Of a stretch of DNA of 64,000 nucleotides, positions 39,584 to 44,719 are shown in pieces. This stretch comes from Epinephelus fuscoguttatus (Eukaryota; Chordata; Actinopteri; Perciformes; Serranidae). Position 1 is the stretch's first letter. Every line of letters starts with the position of its first letter. The stretch covers positions 3,479,501-3,543,500 of the forward strand of contig NC_064752.1 in assembly GCF_011397635.1 (NCBI RefSeq), written 5' to 3'. The translations under genes were made by a program, and so were the position numbers. The notes below the pieces were generated by a model. That model ran no database searches. It was given only the letters and a program-made list of their open reading frames with translations, and was not told where the DNA came from.

Positions 39584-40181
39584 TGTGTGTCTCTGTGTGT
39601 GTCTCTGTGTCTCTGTGTGTCTCTGTGTGTGTCTGTGTGTCTCTGTGTGTCTCTGTGTGTGTCTCTCTGTGTCTCTCTGTGTCTCTGTGTGTGTCTCTGT
39701 GTCTCTGTGTGTCTCTGTGTGTGTCTGTGTGTGTCTCTGAGTGTCTCTGAGTGTCTGTGTGTGTGTGTGTGTGTGTCTCTGTGTGTCTCTCTGTGTCTCT
39801 GTGTGTGTCTGTGTGTCTCTGTGTGTGTCTCTGTGTGTGTCTGTGTGTCTCTGTGTGTGTCTCTGTGTCTCTGTGTGTCTCTGTGTGTGTCTGTGTGTCT
39901 CTGAGTGTGTCTCTGAGTGTCTCTGAGTGTCTGTGTGTGTGTGTATGTGTGTGTGTATGTGTGTGTGTCTCTGTGTGTGTCTCTGTGTGTCTCTGTGTGT
40001 GTCTCTGTGTGTGTCTCTGAGTGTCTGTGTGTGTCTCTGTGTGTGTCTCTCCACCTGTGTCCCTTCTTGTGTCCTCAGAGCACAGCAGCAGGTTCATACC
40101 TGTACTTCTGGGTTTATCTGTGTCTGAGGCCAGTCTGTAGTTGCGGCGAGTCAGAGCGGTGCCGCCTCCTTTAGAGCTCAT
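5110..40181 (-). CDS. rnf123: RNF123 (KPC1) E3 ubiquitin ligase, 5' half: 20 coding exons, 618 codons, 3' end outside window
   Basis: RNF123 is the catalytic subunit of the cytoplasmic KPC ubiquitin ligase, known in mammals for degrading p27Kip1 and for processing the NF-kB precursor p105. I recognised exon translations by their close match to human RNF123, for example [40 protein letters not shown] and [18 protein letters not shown]. Coding exons in order are 40181-40100, 38960-38876, 32531-32452, 32198-32101, 31305-31251, 29585-29500, 29358-29272, 29186-29119, 25944-25819, 23702-23588, 19937-19833, 18818-18693, 15414-15322, 13523-13450, 13356-13239, 12315-12216, 9625-9564, 7207-7136, 6281-6161 and 5211-5110. 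Their lengths sum to 1855 nt, and every junction keeps phase. The SPRY domain occupies about residues 75-256 (exons 3-9). The C-terminal RING of the roughly 1300-residue family lies left of the window. Introns are swollen by minisatellites and transposons. The identification is firm; individual boundaries could move by a few bases. Confidence 0.95.
5212..6160. other. RNF123 intron 19 with microsatellites
   Basis: It contains (AC)n at about 5334-5361 and a (GGTTT)n run at about 5490-5528. No other feature was recognised. Confidence 0.6.
6161..6281 (-). CDS. rnf123: RNF123 coding exon 19 (residues 545-585)
   Basis: This exon encodes [20 protein letters not shown] then a serine-rich stretch. 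The acceptor is GAGCAG, where a second CAG one codon upstream is possible. The donor is GAAG|GTACGA, phase 1. Confidence 0.9.
6282..7135. other. RNF123 intron 18
   Basis: The exon 19 acceptor side is CA/GT-rich (6283-6345). The rest shows no gene or element I can name. Confidence 0.5.
7136..7207 (-). CDS. rnf123: RNF123 coding exon 18 (residues 521-544)
   Basis: This 72-nt exon encodes [20 protein letters not shown] then SNRG, almost identical to human. The acceptor is TTTCTCAG, close to a (GT)n run, and the donor is GGG|GTAAGA. Confidence 0.95.
7681..8963 (+). mobile_element. Tc1/mariner-like DNA transposon relic with a nested MITE
   Basis: The termini are inverted (TACACTCTCCAGCCACTTTA at 7681, mirrored by TAAAGTGGTTGGTGAGTGTA ending 8963), and each outer edge meets TA. 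A damaged transposase-like stretch (8050-8520) reads [20 protein letters not shown] then [19 protein letters not shown]. This terminus family is common in fish. A palindromic-ended element sits inside at about 8527-8771. A solo end of the same family is at 30531-30560. It lies in RNF123 intron 17. Confidence 0.7.
8527..8771. mobile_element. Nested MITE-like element with inverted ends
   Basis: The left end GGTCTCATTTATAAA and right end TTTATAAATGAGATC are inverted copies about 245 bp apart. The element interrupts the transposase-derived sequence of the surrounding Tc1-like relic (the CCACAGTCACC / CAGTCCAACAGAG context is split). No coding capacity is seen. Confidence 0.6.
9288..9546 (+). repeat. 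Minisatellite of CCAACACACR units in intron 17
   Basis: About 26 near-10-bp units (CCAACACACG or CCAACACACA) end about 17 nt from the exon 17 donor. Confidence 0.95.
9564..9625 (-). CDS. rnf123: RNF123 coding exon 17 (residues 500-520)
   Basis: This 62-nt exon encodes [20 protein letters not shown] then T. The acceptor is CTTTCAG and the donor ACA|GTACGT, phase 0. The intron 17 minisatellite starts within 20 nt of the donor. Confidence 0.93.
9672..10700 (+). repeat. Minisatellite, 22-bp unit, about 46 copies
   Basis: The unit is ACTGTTAAAGTACTAATACT plus two variable bases (GC, AA, CA). Blocks of variants recur in the same order, indicating larger duplications. It lies in RNF123 intron 16. 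Confidence 0.95.
10868..12150 (+). repeat. Minisatellite, 41-bp unit, about 31 copies
   Basis: The unit contains GAGTACTTCCTGTTCTGTGT, ACGGGTACTGTGAGGATGAG and one more base, with CAGG/CGGG, TTCTG/TCCTG and GAGT/GAAT variants. It lies about 65 nt downstream of the exon 16 donor. It has no stop codon in the minus-strand frame continuous with exon 16, giving a roughly 500-codon open stretch. Confidence 0.95.
12216..12315 (-). CDS. rnf123: RNF123 coding exon 16 (residues 467-500)
   Basis: This exon encodes the charged segment [20 protein letters not shown] then [13 protein letters not shown]. The donor GAAG|GTCAGA is weak. The frame stays open through it into the 41-bp repeat array of intron 16. 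Confidence 0.94.
12316..13238. other. RNF123 intron 15
   Basis: A short (CAT)n run is at about 12440-12458. No other gene or element is recognised. Confidence 0.5.
13239..13356 (-). CDS. rnf123: RNF123 coding exon 15 (residues 427-466)
   Basis: This exon encodes [20 protein letters not shown] then [19 protein letters not shown]. The acceptor dinucleotide is AC (13358-13357) with a CTCCTTAAC branch motif 12-13 nt upstream. The donor is GAG|GTAAAT. Confidence 0.95.
13357..13449 (-). promoter_or_regulatory. rnf123: RNF123 intron 14: 93-bp AT-AC (U12-type) intron
   Basis: The donor is ATATCCTTCT at 13449 downward. The branch motif CTCCTTAAC has its adenosine at about 13369-13370, and the acceptor is TTTCAC ending 13357. 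These match minor-spliceosome AT-AC introns, with a 12-13 nt branch-to-acceptor distance in the usual range. Only this choice restores the conserved NVLFDVLRS reading. Confidence 0.9.
13450..13523 (-). CDS. rnf123: RNF123 coding exon 14 (residues 403-427)
   Basis: This exon encodes [20 protein letters not shown] then LNNV plus two bases. It ends at an ATATCCTT donor rather than GT. Using that donor restores the conserved LxNVLFDVLRS reading into exon 15. Confidence 0.94.
13524..15321. other. RNF123 intron 13
   Basis: It has a degenerate GTGTTTAATGT repeat at about 14040-14210 and A/T runs near 14606-14650. Otherwise it is unremarkable. Confidence 0.5.
15322..15414 (-). CDS. rnf123: RNF123 coding exon 13 (residues 372-402)
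   Basis: This exon encodes [20 protein letters not shown] then [11 protein letters not shown], nearly identical to human. The acceptor follows a (CTGT)n tract and the donor is CAG|GTAGGT. Confidence 0.95.
15509..15840 (+). repeat. Dispersed repeat, copy A (inverted copy at 27553-27816)
   Basis: About 250 bp, including TTCATGGTTCATGAACTCTG and GTTGCCATGGCAACAGAGAC, recur almost identically in reverse orientation at 27553-27816. No coding function is apparent. Confidence 0.85.
16260..17875 (+). mobile_element. 5'-truncated non-LTR retrotransposon (fish L2/Rex1/RTE-type LINE), degraded
   Basis: Reverse-transcriptase blocks are readable in order across shifting frames: [86 protein letters not shown], and the connection domain [20 protein letters not shown]. 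Stop codons near 16440 and 16462 and several frameshifts kill it. It ends in a (GGAT)n tail at 17840-17873, typical of these LINEs. It lies in RNF123 intron 12, opposite to the gene. The clade is uncertain. Confidence 0.85.
18005..18530 (-). mobile_element. Second copy of the 74-bp-array element, inverted
   Basis: Six units of the reverse complement of the 2757-3955 repeat (GATACGCCGTCTCATGGTGG) are followed by the same flank (CAGCAGCTTTTTACAACGTT) and a diverged terminus TCTGAGCTGGACT. The left terminus is missing. Confidence 0.8.
18661..18690 (+). repeat. (TG)15 microsatellite forming the exon 12 donor region
   Basis: Read on the minus strand it is (CA)15 starting at intron position +3, immediately after GAG|GT. 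Confidence 0.95.
18693..18818 (-). CDS. rnf123: RNF123 coding exon 12 (residues 330-371)
   Basis: This exon encodes [20 protein letters not shown] then [22 protein letters not shown]. The acceptor is TTCTTACAG. The donor GAG|GTCACACA consists of a GT directly followed by (CA)n, so nothing past +2 resembles the consensus. Frame and homology (human FMEDYEV spans the junction) fix the site. Confidence 0.92.
19140..19720 (+). repeat. Degenerate AT-rich tandem repeat
   Basis: About 19-bp diverged units resembling TTATTTACATTCATTCCTG. It is heavily decayed. It lies in RNF123 intron 11. Confidence 0.75.
19833..19937 (-). CDS. rnf123: RNF123 coding exon 11 (residues 295-329)
   Basis: This exon encodes [20 protein letters not shown] then [15 protein letters not shown], matching human TVLLTLAHIFHHFAPL. 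The acceptor is CTGCAG. The donor ATG|GTGACA is weak. Confidence 0.92.
20553..23583 (+). repeat. Minisatellite, 26-bp unit, about 116 copies, abutting the exon 10 donor
   Basis: Units contain ACTGTGTACAGACCACCTGG plus TCCATA, with variants GACC/GAAC, GTAC/GCAC and CATA/CTTA/CGTA/CACA. The last unit ends within four bases of the exon 10 splice donor (23587). Long minus-strand open frames (up to 589 codons) are by-products of a stop-poor unit. Confidence 0.97.
23588..23702 (-). CDS. rnf123: RNF123 coding exon 10 (residues 256-294)
   Basis: This exon encodes [20 protein letters not shown] then [18 protein letters not shown]. It follows an AC acceptor at 23704-23703 with the branch-point motif CCTTAAC upstream. 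Its donor CAG|GTAGGA lies only a few bases before a 3-kb minisatellite. Confidence 0.94.
24231..24316 (+). repeat. (TTA)n / (TAG)n compound microsatellite
   Basis: TTA triplets flank a central run of TAG triplets, a simple trinucleotide repeat in intron 9. Confidence 0.95.
24391..24650 (+). pseudogene. Histone H4 pseudogene (retrocopy-like), truncated
   Basis: The reading begins [20 protein letters not shown] and continues [20 protein letters not shown], clearly H4 with many substitutions at invariant arginines (several R to C). A frameshift near 24570 breaks the ETRG-onward part. The remainder resumes as [12 protein letters not shown] in another frame (EHAKRKTV is present as ERAKRKTV) and stops where a SINE begins. 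The missing C-terminus, damaged core residues and position inside RNF123 intron 9 show a dead copy. Confidence 0.88.
24655..25005 (+). mobile_element. tRNA-derived SINE
   Basis: A tRNA-like head has an A-box-like GGCTCAGGAGGTAGAG and a B-box-like GGTTTGATCCCC. It is followed by a body (CTCCAGTCTGCATGTTGAAG ...) familiar from many fish genomes and a tail region with TG-rich repeats. It directly truncates the H4 pseudogene. The 24806-24844 (TG)n run lies inside it. Confidence 0.75.
25110..25360. repeat. Dispersed DNA-transposon-like remnant
   Basis: CTCTTTGCCGTGCTGAGTCA and GGACCTTCTCTACAGTGGGT are words common in fish repeats. The second recurs in reverse at 63510-63545 (CTGCAGAGAAGGTCC). The exact family is not assigned. 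Confidence 0.45.
25819..25944 (-). CDS. rnf123: RNF123 coding exon 9, end of SPRY domain (residues 214-256)
   Basis: This exon encodes [20 protein letters not shown] then NFGSRPL. It has no GT donor at its end. The frame joins exon 10 only if the intron starts at ATATCCTTTT (25818 downward), a perfect match to the AT-AC minor-intron donor motif. Confidence 0.95.
26115..26905. mobile_element. TTAA-flanked non-autonomous DNA transposon
   Basis: Inverted ends AGGTCCAGTGTGTCAGATTC (26115) and the mirrored AATCGTACACGCTGGAGCT (to 26905) match at about 24 of 28 positions and are bordered by TTAA on both sides, as in piggyBac-type insertions. Internal sequence such as CTACTGTAGAAACATGGCGG is a familiar fish repeat and recurs at 32725-33025. 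No transposase is present. It lies in RNF123 intron 8. Confidence 0.7.
27275..28403. mobile_element. Complete non-autonomous hAT element with 8-bp target duplication
   Basis: Termini TAGGGCTGGGCGATA and TATCGCCCAGCCCTA are inverted copies. Flanks carry the identical 8-mer GGTCACTC (27267-27274 and 28404-28411), the hAT signature. No transposase was seen. It carries the 27553-27816 dispersed repeat. Confidence 0.9.
27553..27816 (-). repeat. Dispersed repeat, copy B (inverted relative to 15509-15840)
   Basis: It is a nearly identical reverse-complement match to 15509-15750 and lies inside the hAT element, so the repeat may be hAT-internal sequence or a nested insertion. Confidence 0.85.
28845..28935 (-). 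mobile_element. tRNA-derived SINE head, minus strand
   Basis: Read on the minus strand it shows an A-box region around ACCTGGTAGAGTGTTAGCTC and a B-box-like GAGTTTGATTCC, followed by CTTTGCTGCATGTCG. This pattern is known from spiny-rayed fish SINEs. Only the head is clear. Confidence 0.6.
29119..29186 (-). CDS. rnf123: RNF123 coding exon 8, SPRY domain (residues 192-214)
   Basis: This exon encodes [20 protein letters not shown] then FY, plus two bases of the next codon. The donor is consensus-like GTGAGT, and an 85-bp intron separates it from exon 7. Confidence 0.95.
29272..29358 (-). CDS. rnf123: RNF123 coding exon 7, SPRY domain (residues 163-191)
   Basis: This exon encodes [20 protein letters not shown] then NVTTTNYGK, a hallmark RNF123 SPRY segment. 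The acceptor is (GT)16 followed by TCAG, with no ordinary polypyrimidine tract. The donor is GTAAGC, phase 0. Confidence 0.96.
29359..29499 (-). promoter_or_regulatory. rnf123: RNF123 intron 6: 141-bp (AC)n...(GT)n intron
   Basis: On the transcript strand the intron starts GTACGT followed by (AC)11 (29493-29472). It ends with (GT)16 (29394-29363) then TCAG. The two tracts are complementary and could pair, bringing the splice sites together. The 3' end lacks a C/U-rich tract. Confidence 0.9.
29500..29585 (-). CDS. rnf123: RNF123 coding exon 6, SPRY domain (residues 134-162)
   Basis: This exon encodes [20 protein letters not shown] then LNCRFNQE, the SPRY core. Its donor GTACGT runs straight into an (AC)n microsatellite that forms the start of intron 6. 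Confidence 0.95.
30318..30431 (-). repeat. Fragment of the 74-bp-array element
   Basis: It shares GTGGTCACTTCCTGTCAACC, GTTACAGAACGGAGCGTTGA and the terminus GGTCTGAACTGGACT with the elements at 2660-4121 and 18005-18530, but has no array. The sequence before it (about 29945-30310) also matches 2370-2540. Confidence 0.7.
30531..30560 (+). repeat. Solo terminus of the Tc1-like family at 7681-8963
   Basis: GTGTACCTAATAAAGTGGCC then AGTGAGTGTA matches the right terminal repeat. No body is attached. Confidence 0.65.
31251..31305 (-). CDS. rnf123: RNF123 coding exon 5, SPRY domain (residues 116-134)
   Basis: This 55-nt exon encodes [19 protein letters not shown]. The acceptor is TTTCAG and the donor AAG|GTAAAT, phase 1. 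It is too short to find by ORF length; similarity and phase identified it. Confidence 0.92.
31356..31562 (+). repeat. Abundant fish interspersed repeat (LINE/SINE 3'-end type)
   Basis: Words such as TGGAGCCTATCCCAGCTGAC, ACCATTCACACTCACATTCA and CATGTCTTTGGACTGTGGGA belong to one of the commonest teleost repeats. It lies in RNF123 intron 4. Confidence 0.7.
32101..32198 (-). CDS. rnf123: RNF123 coding exon 4, start of SPRY domain (residues 83-115)
   Basis: This exon encodes [20 protein letters not shown] then [13 protein letters not shown], nearly identical to human RNF123. The acceptor is CTGCAG and the donor GGG|GTAAGA, phase 0. Confidence 0.95.
32452..32531 (-). CDS. rnf123: RNF123 coding exon 3 (residues 56-83)
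   Basis: This exon encodes [20 protein letters not shown] and more. It has a TTTTGCAG acceptor and a GTAATT donor. It precedes the SPRY domain; the human counterpart reads KPLNFQNLPEHLDQLL. Confidence 0.92.
32725..33025 (+). repeat. Partial copy of the TTAA-flanked element (26115-26905)
   Basis: It shares CCAGCTGAAACTTCTCCTGG and GCTACTGTAGAAACATGGCG in the same order, without terminal repeats. Confidence 0.75.
33140..34755 (+). repeat. 44-bp minisatellite (about 35 copies) grown from an interspersed repeat
   Basis: It begins with the same repeat type as 31356-31562 (CATTCATTTTCTGTTTCCAC) and then amplifies a segment containing CACCTGGAGGAAACCCACGC and TGACACAGGGAGAACATGTC. A few units are one base short. 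It lies in RNF123 intron 2. Confidence 0.95.
35041..36907 (+). repeat. Satellite-bearing dispersed element, copy 1: 310-bp head plus about 35 tandem 44-bp units
   Basis: It has the same head as 49890-50199 with only a few differences seen (for example AATCGCAGC here, AATCGCCGC there), followed by the same 44-bp unit array. It breaks off abruptly within a unit (ACTGTGAG then GTCTCGTGC). It lies in RNF123 intron 2. The head contains an ORF of 74 codons with no recognised domain. Confidence 0.9.
36940..38410. repeat. Direct duplication (about 36940-37490 and 37999-38405) with a repeat-rich spacer
   Basis: The block from GAGGTGGATCATCACG through GGACACAGTTCAC, then an (AC)n, then CTGAGACATTTCATG...GACAGGAAGTT occurs twice about 1 kb apart. 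The second copy has small deletions. The spacer (37500-37990) contains a transposon-like TAGTGTTGTCACGG segment. Microsatellites lie at 36952-36981, 37267-37293 and 37363-37396. Confidence 0.85.
38632..38740 (+). repeat. Short array of TATGACTCCGCCCACCAGTC units
   Basis: Three to four 32-bp units contain TGACTCCGCCCACCAGTCTA. They are related to the larger array at 60752-61188. It lies in RNF123 intron 2. Confidence 0.85.
38876..38960 (-). CDS. rnf123: RNF123 coding exon 2 (residues 28-56)
   Basis: The translation [20 protein letters not shown] aligns with the human stretch that starts IVQEKLLNDYL. The acceptor is CTGTCAG and the donor AG|GTAACA, phase 2. The 85-nt length joins exons 1 and 3 in frame. 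Confidence 0.9.
38996..40060 (+). repeat. TG/TCTCTG-rich minisatellite filling RNF123 intron 1
   Basis: Interleaved (TG)n, GTGTCTCTGTGTG and CTCTGAGTGTC units. It starts about 35 nt from exon 2 and ends about 40 nt from exon 1. No stop codon interrupts the minus-strand frame continuous with exon 1 (His/Thr/Gln/Arg repeats). Confidence 0.95.
40100..40181 (-). CDS. rnf123: RNF123 coding exon 1, start codon (residues 1-28)
   Basis: This exon starts with ATG at 40181-40179 and encodes [20 protein letters not shown] followed by TDKPRSTG, similar to the human N-terminus. The donor is CAG|GTATGA, phase 1. A possible acceptor (CCAG) lies 20-30 nt upstream of the ATG, so the exon probably begins with a little 5' UTR. 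The frame stays open across the donor into the intron 1 repeat array. Confidence 0.9.
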
Positions 40182-40192
40182 ACTGTCCTCTG

Positions 40193-40744
40193 GAGTCACC
40201 TGGACACCTGGACACCTGATCCAAACACTGCAGAGAAACAGGTGGAGGAATATCCAAGAACTGCCCCTTGATCTACAAAATATAACGATGTAACTAACTA
40301 CATGCAGCTGAGAATACTCGAGTACTTTTACTCCAGTAGGTATGTCAGTAGTGAGTACTTGCTGTGTGCCTGAAACAAGTGCACAGTGTGTACTTGTACA
40401 CACATTAATAAACAACATTAGCATGTAGCCACAGAAGCTAAGACAAACAGTGTCTGTACATGGTGCTAACGTTAGCCACAGTTAGCTTCCTCCAGCAGTC
40501 AAACCCGGTGTCTTTCTATAAAACGCTAAAGAGGATCGAGATGAGCTGAATTAAAGGAACATTCCGTCACAGTTTAACTCATCACACAGCTGCAGAGGCT
40601 ACATGTAGCCGGCTGGCTAACGGCTCACTGACAGGAGACACATTAGTGTTTTGCTAAGCAGCAGCTAACAGCTAACAGCTAGCAGCTAAGAGCTAACAGC
40701 TAAGAGCTAACAGCTAAGAGCTAACAGGTAAGAGCCTGACGTAC
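40193..40744 (-). other. RNF123 5' UTR intron with a 14-bp repeat
   Basis: This is non-coding sequence between the probable 5' UTR exon and coding exon 1. It includes about six imperfect copies of TAAGAGCTAACAGC (about 40660-40735) directly after the donor. Nothing else is recognisable. Confidence 0.4.
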
Positions 40745-40850
40745 CTGTTCGTCCTGTAGAGACGAGCCTCTCGTGCAGCTGTGACCCGCTCGCGTCCGGA
40801 CTTTATTCACACTGATGAAGACCAACAGTGTCACAGACAGCTGGCCCGAC
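40745..40850 (-). other. rnf123: Probable RNF123 5' UTR exon and promoter-proximal region
   Basis: A consensus-like donor ACAG|GTACGT at 40744-40739 lies 560 nt upstream of the start codon. It is preceded on the minus strand by a moderately GC-rich stretch without long ORFs. I infer a non-coding first exon. The upstream edge and transcription start are not determined. Confidence 0.45.
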
Positions 40851-41129
40851 TGCAAGGCTAATTTCTACCACAACAGTCAACGCCTCTCACCCTACGGAGC
40901 GCCACATGGTACAAAATAGGTTTTGAAAAGGCGAAAGGAAAATTAAGACCGAAGTTGGACTGAATTAAAGGTCAAATAAGCTCATGTTGAGGTTCACAAG
41001 GAACAACAGCAGATGTTTCTGAATCAGTAAAAACACCTGCTGCACCTTTTTATTGTTGCCAGGCAACCAGCCCATCACCTCGTCACCCTAACCTTCCTGT
41101 GTGATCAGTCTACAGTTGTGTATCCTGCA

Positions 41130-41340
41130 GTAATCAGTGTGTAGCTGCTGCCATGTTGAGGCAGAGGGTGCTATCTGTAGCTCTGGTTGAGGGTGAGAGG
41201 CTGTCAGCAGATAAACAGAGATCTGTGTGGGTACATGAGACCCTAAAAAAGAGGCTGGATCATGGGGAGTACCACCAGTTGGTCCAGGAGCTTCTCCTCC
41301 ATCATGGACGTTTACAGTACTGCACTTATCTGCTGTTTTC
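41130..41340 (+). mobile_element. PIF/Harbinger-like transposase N-terminal fragment
   Basis: The open stretch from 41153 reads RSVWVHETLKKRLDHGEYHQ then LVQELLLHHGRLQ, the style of Harbinger transposase N-termini (WVHP...GEYHxLVxEL). The DDE core is absent. Element ends were not found. Confidence 0.5.
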
Positions 41341-41779
41341 TATTCAGATGGTGCTAACTGTGCTTTGTAAAGTCGTATAGCTCTGGGTATCCAGCAACCA
41401 CTACCACCAGTTTCTCCTCCATTGGTTACCAACTGTAAACTGGTTGTTGTGACCACCACAGAAGCCCCGCCTCTCACATCATCCCACTGGACAATGGGGA
41501 AAAGCAGACATGGCGTGGAGCGCTTTTCTTTCTTTTCAACTTGAGGAGTTCAGAGCACTGCAGCAAAAACACCAGGCGCCTAGAGCGCAGACACACATGC
41601 GGCGTGCAGCAAAAACAGTGACAAAAAGTTTCTTGTAAACTTGTATGCACGACATCTGTTTTATATTTTATATGAAATAATGTTTAATGCATTTGTCCCT
41701 GATCAATAAACGTCTAAATAAAAATATAAAACTAGAAAAGCACTCAGTGCAGACCTCCGCCAAGTAGGTGATATTCCCT

Positions 41780-42280
41780 CCCCCTCTGCATCAGATTTTG
41801 CAGCCTGCATCACAGTGAGGTTATTTGCATCACTATCATTATGAGGTTATATATGCCGTCACCATGGAGACACTGTGGTGTATTTATTTCATTTTTATTT
41901 TGTACCAACACAGAATATAATGTTTTTTGTATTTTTCACTTTCTTTTTTTTTCAACACAGAACATTAATTTCAACGTTAGAATTACAACAATATTTAGCA
42001 AGTAGAACAAGACGTGCTGTCCGGCCACTGGATGGCGCTATTTTCACCGTCTTAATTGCTGCTGAGGCTGTCAGACCATAGATTTATTTATTATTGTATC
42101 CACTTTGCTTCAACCGATCACCACCAAAATTGTATCATCTGCTCCTTGTCCCATTATCCACCTTTCCTGAAAATTTCATCACAATCCATTCATAACTTTT
42201 TGAGTTATTTTGCAGACAAACAAACAAACAAACAGACCAACGCCGGCGAAAACATAACCTCCTTGGTGGAGGTAATAAAA
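41780..42280. repeat. Fish interspersed repeat
   Basis: CAAAATTGTATCATCTGCTC, CATCACAATCCATTCATAAC and the GACAAACAAACAAACAAACA run, followed by CCTCCTTGGTGGAGGT, are recognisable as a common teleost repeat, read here in reverse. Confidence 0.5.
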
Positions 42281-42799
42281 TAGAATAAATAATTCTCATT
42301 AAAAACTGTTGGACAAAGTGGCCTCCAGCTGCTGAGACACTTCCTGTGTGATGAAATCACAACAGACTACAACTTTAAAATTTGTTGTATTTGCAGAAGA
42401 TCCAACATTTCGTGCTCTGCAGAGGATTGAGAGCCGCTTTTGATGGCGATCACGACAGAAATAAATAAACTGAAAAGAAGGTTTGACAAAAACAAACTGT
42501 CACAAAATTTGACCCAAATGTTGTTATTAAAAAAAATGTATACACAAGTACAAATTAAGACAGATGGTGTTAATACAGACGACGTGTGTGAGGATACATT
42601 TCTGTGAGTGATACTGGATCTCAAAATCATCTGGAAACCTCAAATAAGTCCCATTCAACCAAAGCTGGCAGGAAGCAGTGCATTATGGGAAAATCAGGAC
42701 ACATACTGGACCATGAATCACCAAATATCACTGTGTGGAGGTCACACCTGTACAGGTGCTTTATACACATCACACATATTATAAAGAAATCATTATGAC

Positions 42800-43060
42800 T
42801 GTACATGATGCACACCCACACACTGCGTTTACAGTCACAGGCATTTAACTTTGGGGATCTGGTCAAATTTAAAACAGTGCAAATAATGTTTGTAGCAAGA
42901 AATAATCTACTTCTGGGCAATATTCAAAAACCGTTCTGTGAGAGGGAGGGAGGATATGATCTAAGAGGAAGTCTAAAAACAGGTTGTGTGGCATCTGTGG
43001 AGCCGCTCGTACGTTTGGTTTATTCTCCGTCGACCTCAAATCTTTATCAGATCTGTTAAA
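42800..43060 (+). mobile_element. LINE 3'-end fragment
   Basis: The reading SQAFNFGDLVKFKTVQIMFV then GNIQKPFCEREGGYDLRG resembles the C-terminal region of LINE reverse-transcriptase proteins common in fish. It is short and isolated; the clade is not assigned. Confidence 0.45.
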
Positions 43061-43640
43061 ATGATAAACAAAGAAAAATGATGAGAAGAGAACTTTTTAT
43101 TGTTTTATGGACAAAGGTTACATGAACATAAATCCACCTTAAACATGACATGTCCACCTTAAATGAGGCCACTGTCTAAATGACTAACAGCAGAATCCAG
43201 CTGAATGACATCAGACAGAATATTGATCAGATGTTTGGGATCATTGGAGACGTATTTTATGCAGTACAGATTTCATAGATAGAAATTAAATATTGATTTG
43301 AATGTTTGAGAACTTTATAATCTGGACTAGAATTTCAGAATAAGTTTGTTGGATCTGATCAATGATTGGCTGCTCAAACATGCAGTTATTGATACGCTGA
43401 TTGTTTCCAAGGATCCAATCAGCTTGCACAGAGTGGTTACTGGTCTTCATGGCTCCACACACACAAGTTCAAATAATAAAACATCAACAACATTATGGAT
43501 AAAAAGAAAAGAAGCAAACAAACAGTAAATCATCTGACACATGAAGAAGTCAACAGCAGAGACAAAAAACTGAACTAAATAAAGTGACGATAAAAACCAA
43601 CGAGTGAAAGATGAATGAAACATCTTTGTAATAATGAGAC
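43061..43640. other. Region downstream of the TRIM gene
   Basis: No gene is recognised. A minus-strand AATAAA at about 43101-43096 could serve the TRIM transcript, which would place the 14-bp array inside its 3' UTR. Confidence 0.3.
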
Positions 43641-43643
43641 AGC

Positions 43644-44655
43644 AGGAGGACAGGTGCAGGAGGACAGGTGCAGGAGGACAGGTGTAGGAGGACAGGTGGA
43701 CAGGTGCAGGAGGACAGGTGCAGGAGGACAGGTGTAGGAGGACAGGTGCAGGAGGACAGGTGCAGGAGGACAGGTGTAGGAGGACAGGTGCAGGAGGACA
43801 GGTGGACAGGTGCAGGAGGACAGGTGCAGGAGGACAGGTGTAGGAGGACAGGTGCAGGAGGACAGGTGCAGGAGGACAGGTGCAGGATGACAGGTGTAGG
43901 AGGACAGGAGGACAGGTGTAGGAGGACAGGTGGACAGGTGCAGGAGGACAGGTGTAGGAGGACAGGTGCAGGAGGACAGGTGTAGGAGGACAGGTGCAGG
44001 ATGACAGGTGTAGGAGGACAGGAGGACAGGTGTAGGAGGACAGGTGGACAGGTGCAGGAGGACAGGTGTAGGAGGACAGGTGCAGGAGGACAGGTGCAGG
44101 AGGACAGGTGTAGGAGGACAGGTGCAGGAGGACAGGTGTAGGAGGACAGGTGGACAGGTGCAGGAGGACAGGTGCAGGAGGACAGGTGTAGGAGGACAGG
44201 TGCAGGAGGACAGGTGCAGGAGGACAGGTGCAGGAGGACAGGTGCAGGAGGACAGGTGGACAGGTGCAGGAGGACAGGTGGACAGGTGCAGGAGGACAGG
44301 TGCAGGAGGACAGGTGTAGGAGGACAGGTGCAGGATGACAGGTGTAGGAGGACAGGTGGACAGGTGCAGGAGGACAGGTGTAGGAGGACAGGTGTAGGAG
44401 GACAGGTGGACAGGTGCAGGAGGACAGGTGTAGGAGGACAGGTGCAGGAGGACAGGTGTAGGAGGACAGGTGCAGGATGACAGGTGCAGGAGGACAGGTG
44501 TAGGAGGACAGGTGGACAGGTGCAGGAGGACAGGTGTAGGAGGACAGGTGCAGGAGGACAGGTGTAGGAGGACAGGTGCAGGATGACAGGTGTAGGAGGA
44601 CAGGAGGACAGGTGCAGGAGGACAGGTGTAGGAGGGCAGGTGCTGGAGGACAGGT
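43644..44655 (+). repeat. Minisatellite, 14-bp unit (CAGGAGGACAGGTG), about 70 copies
   Basis: Variants GTAG/GCAG and an 8-bp short unit (GACAGGTG) are mixed in patterned blocks. It starts about 60 bp downstream of the TRIM stop. Open frames through it are artefacts. Confidence 0.95.
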
Positions 44656-44719
44656 GCAGCTCAACAGCTTCAGTTCAGTCACACAAACATCATTATAAAC
44701 AAAATCATCCTGCTGATCT

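Noticed and set aside
43447..44682. 411-codon Pro/Leu/Ser/Cys open frame
   Set aside because: Product of the 14-bp CAGGAGGACAGGTG array.
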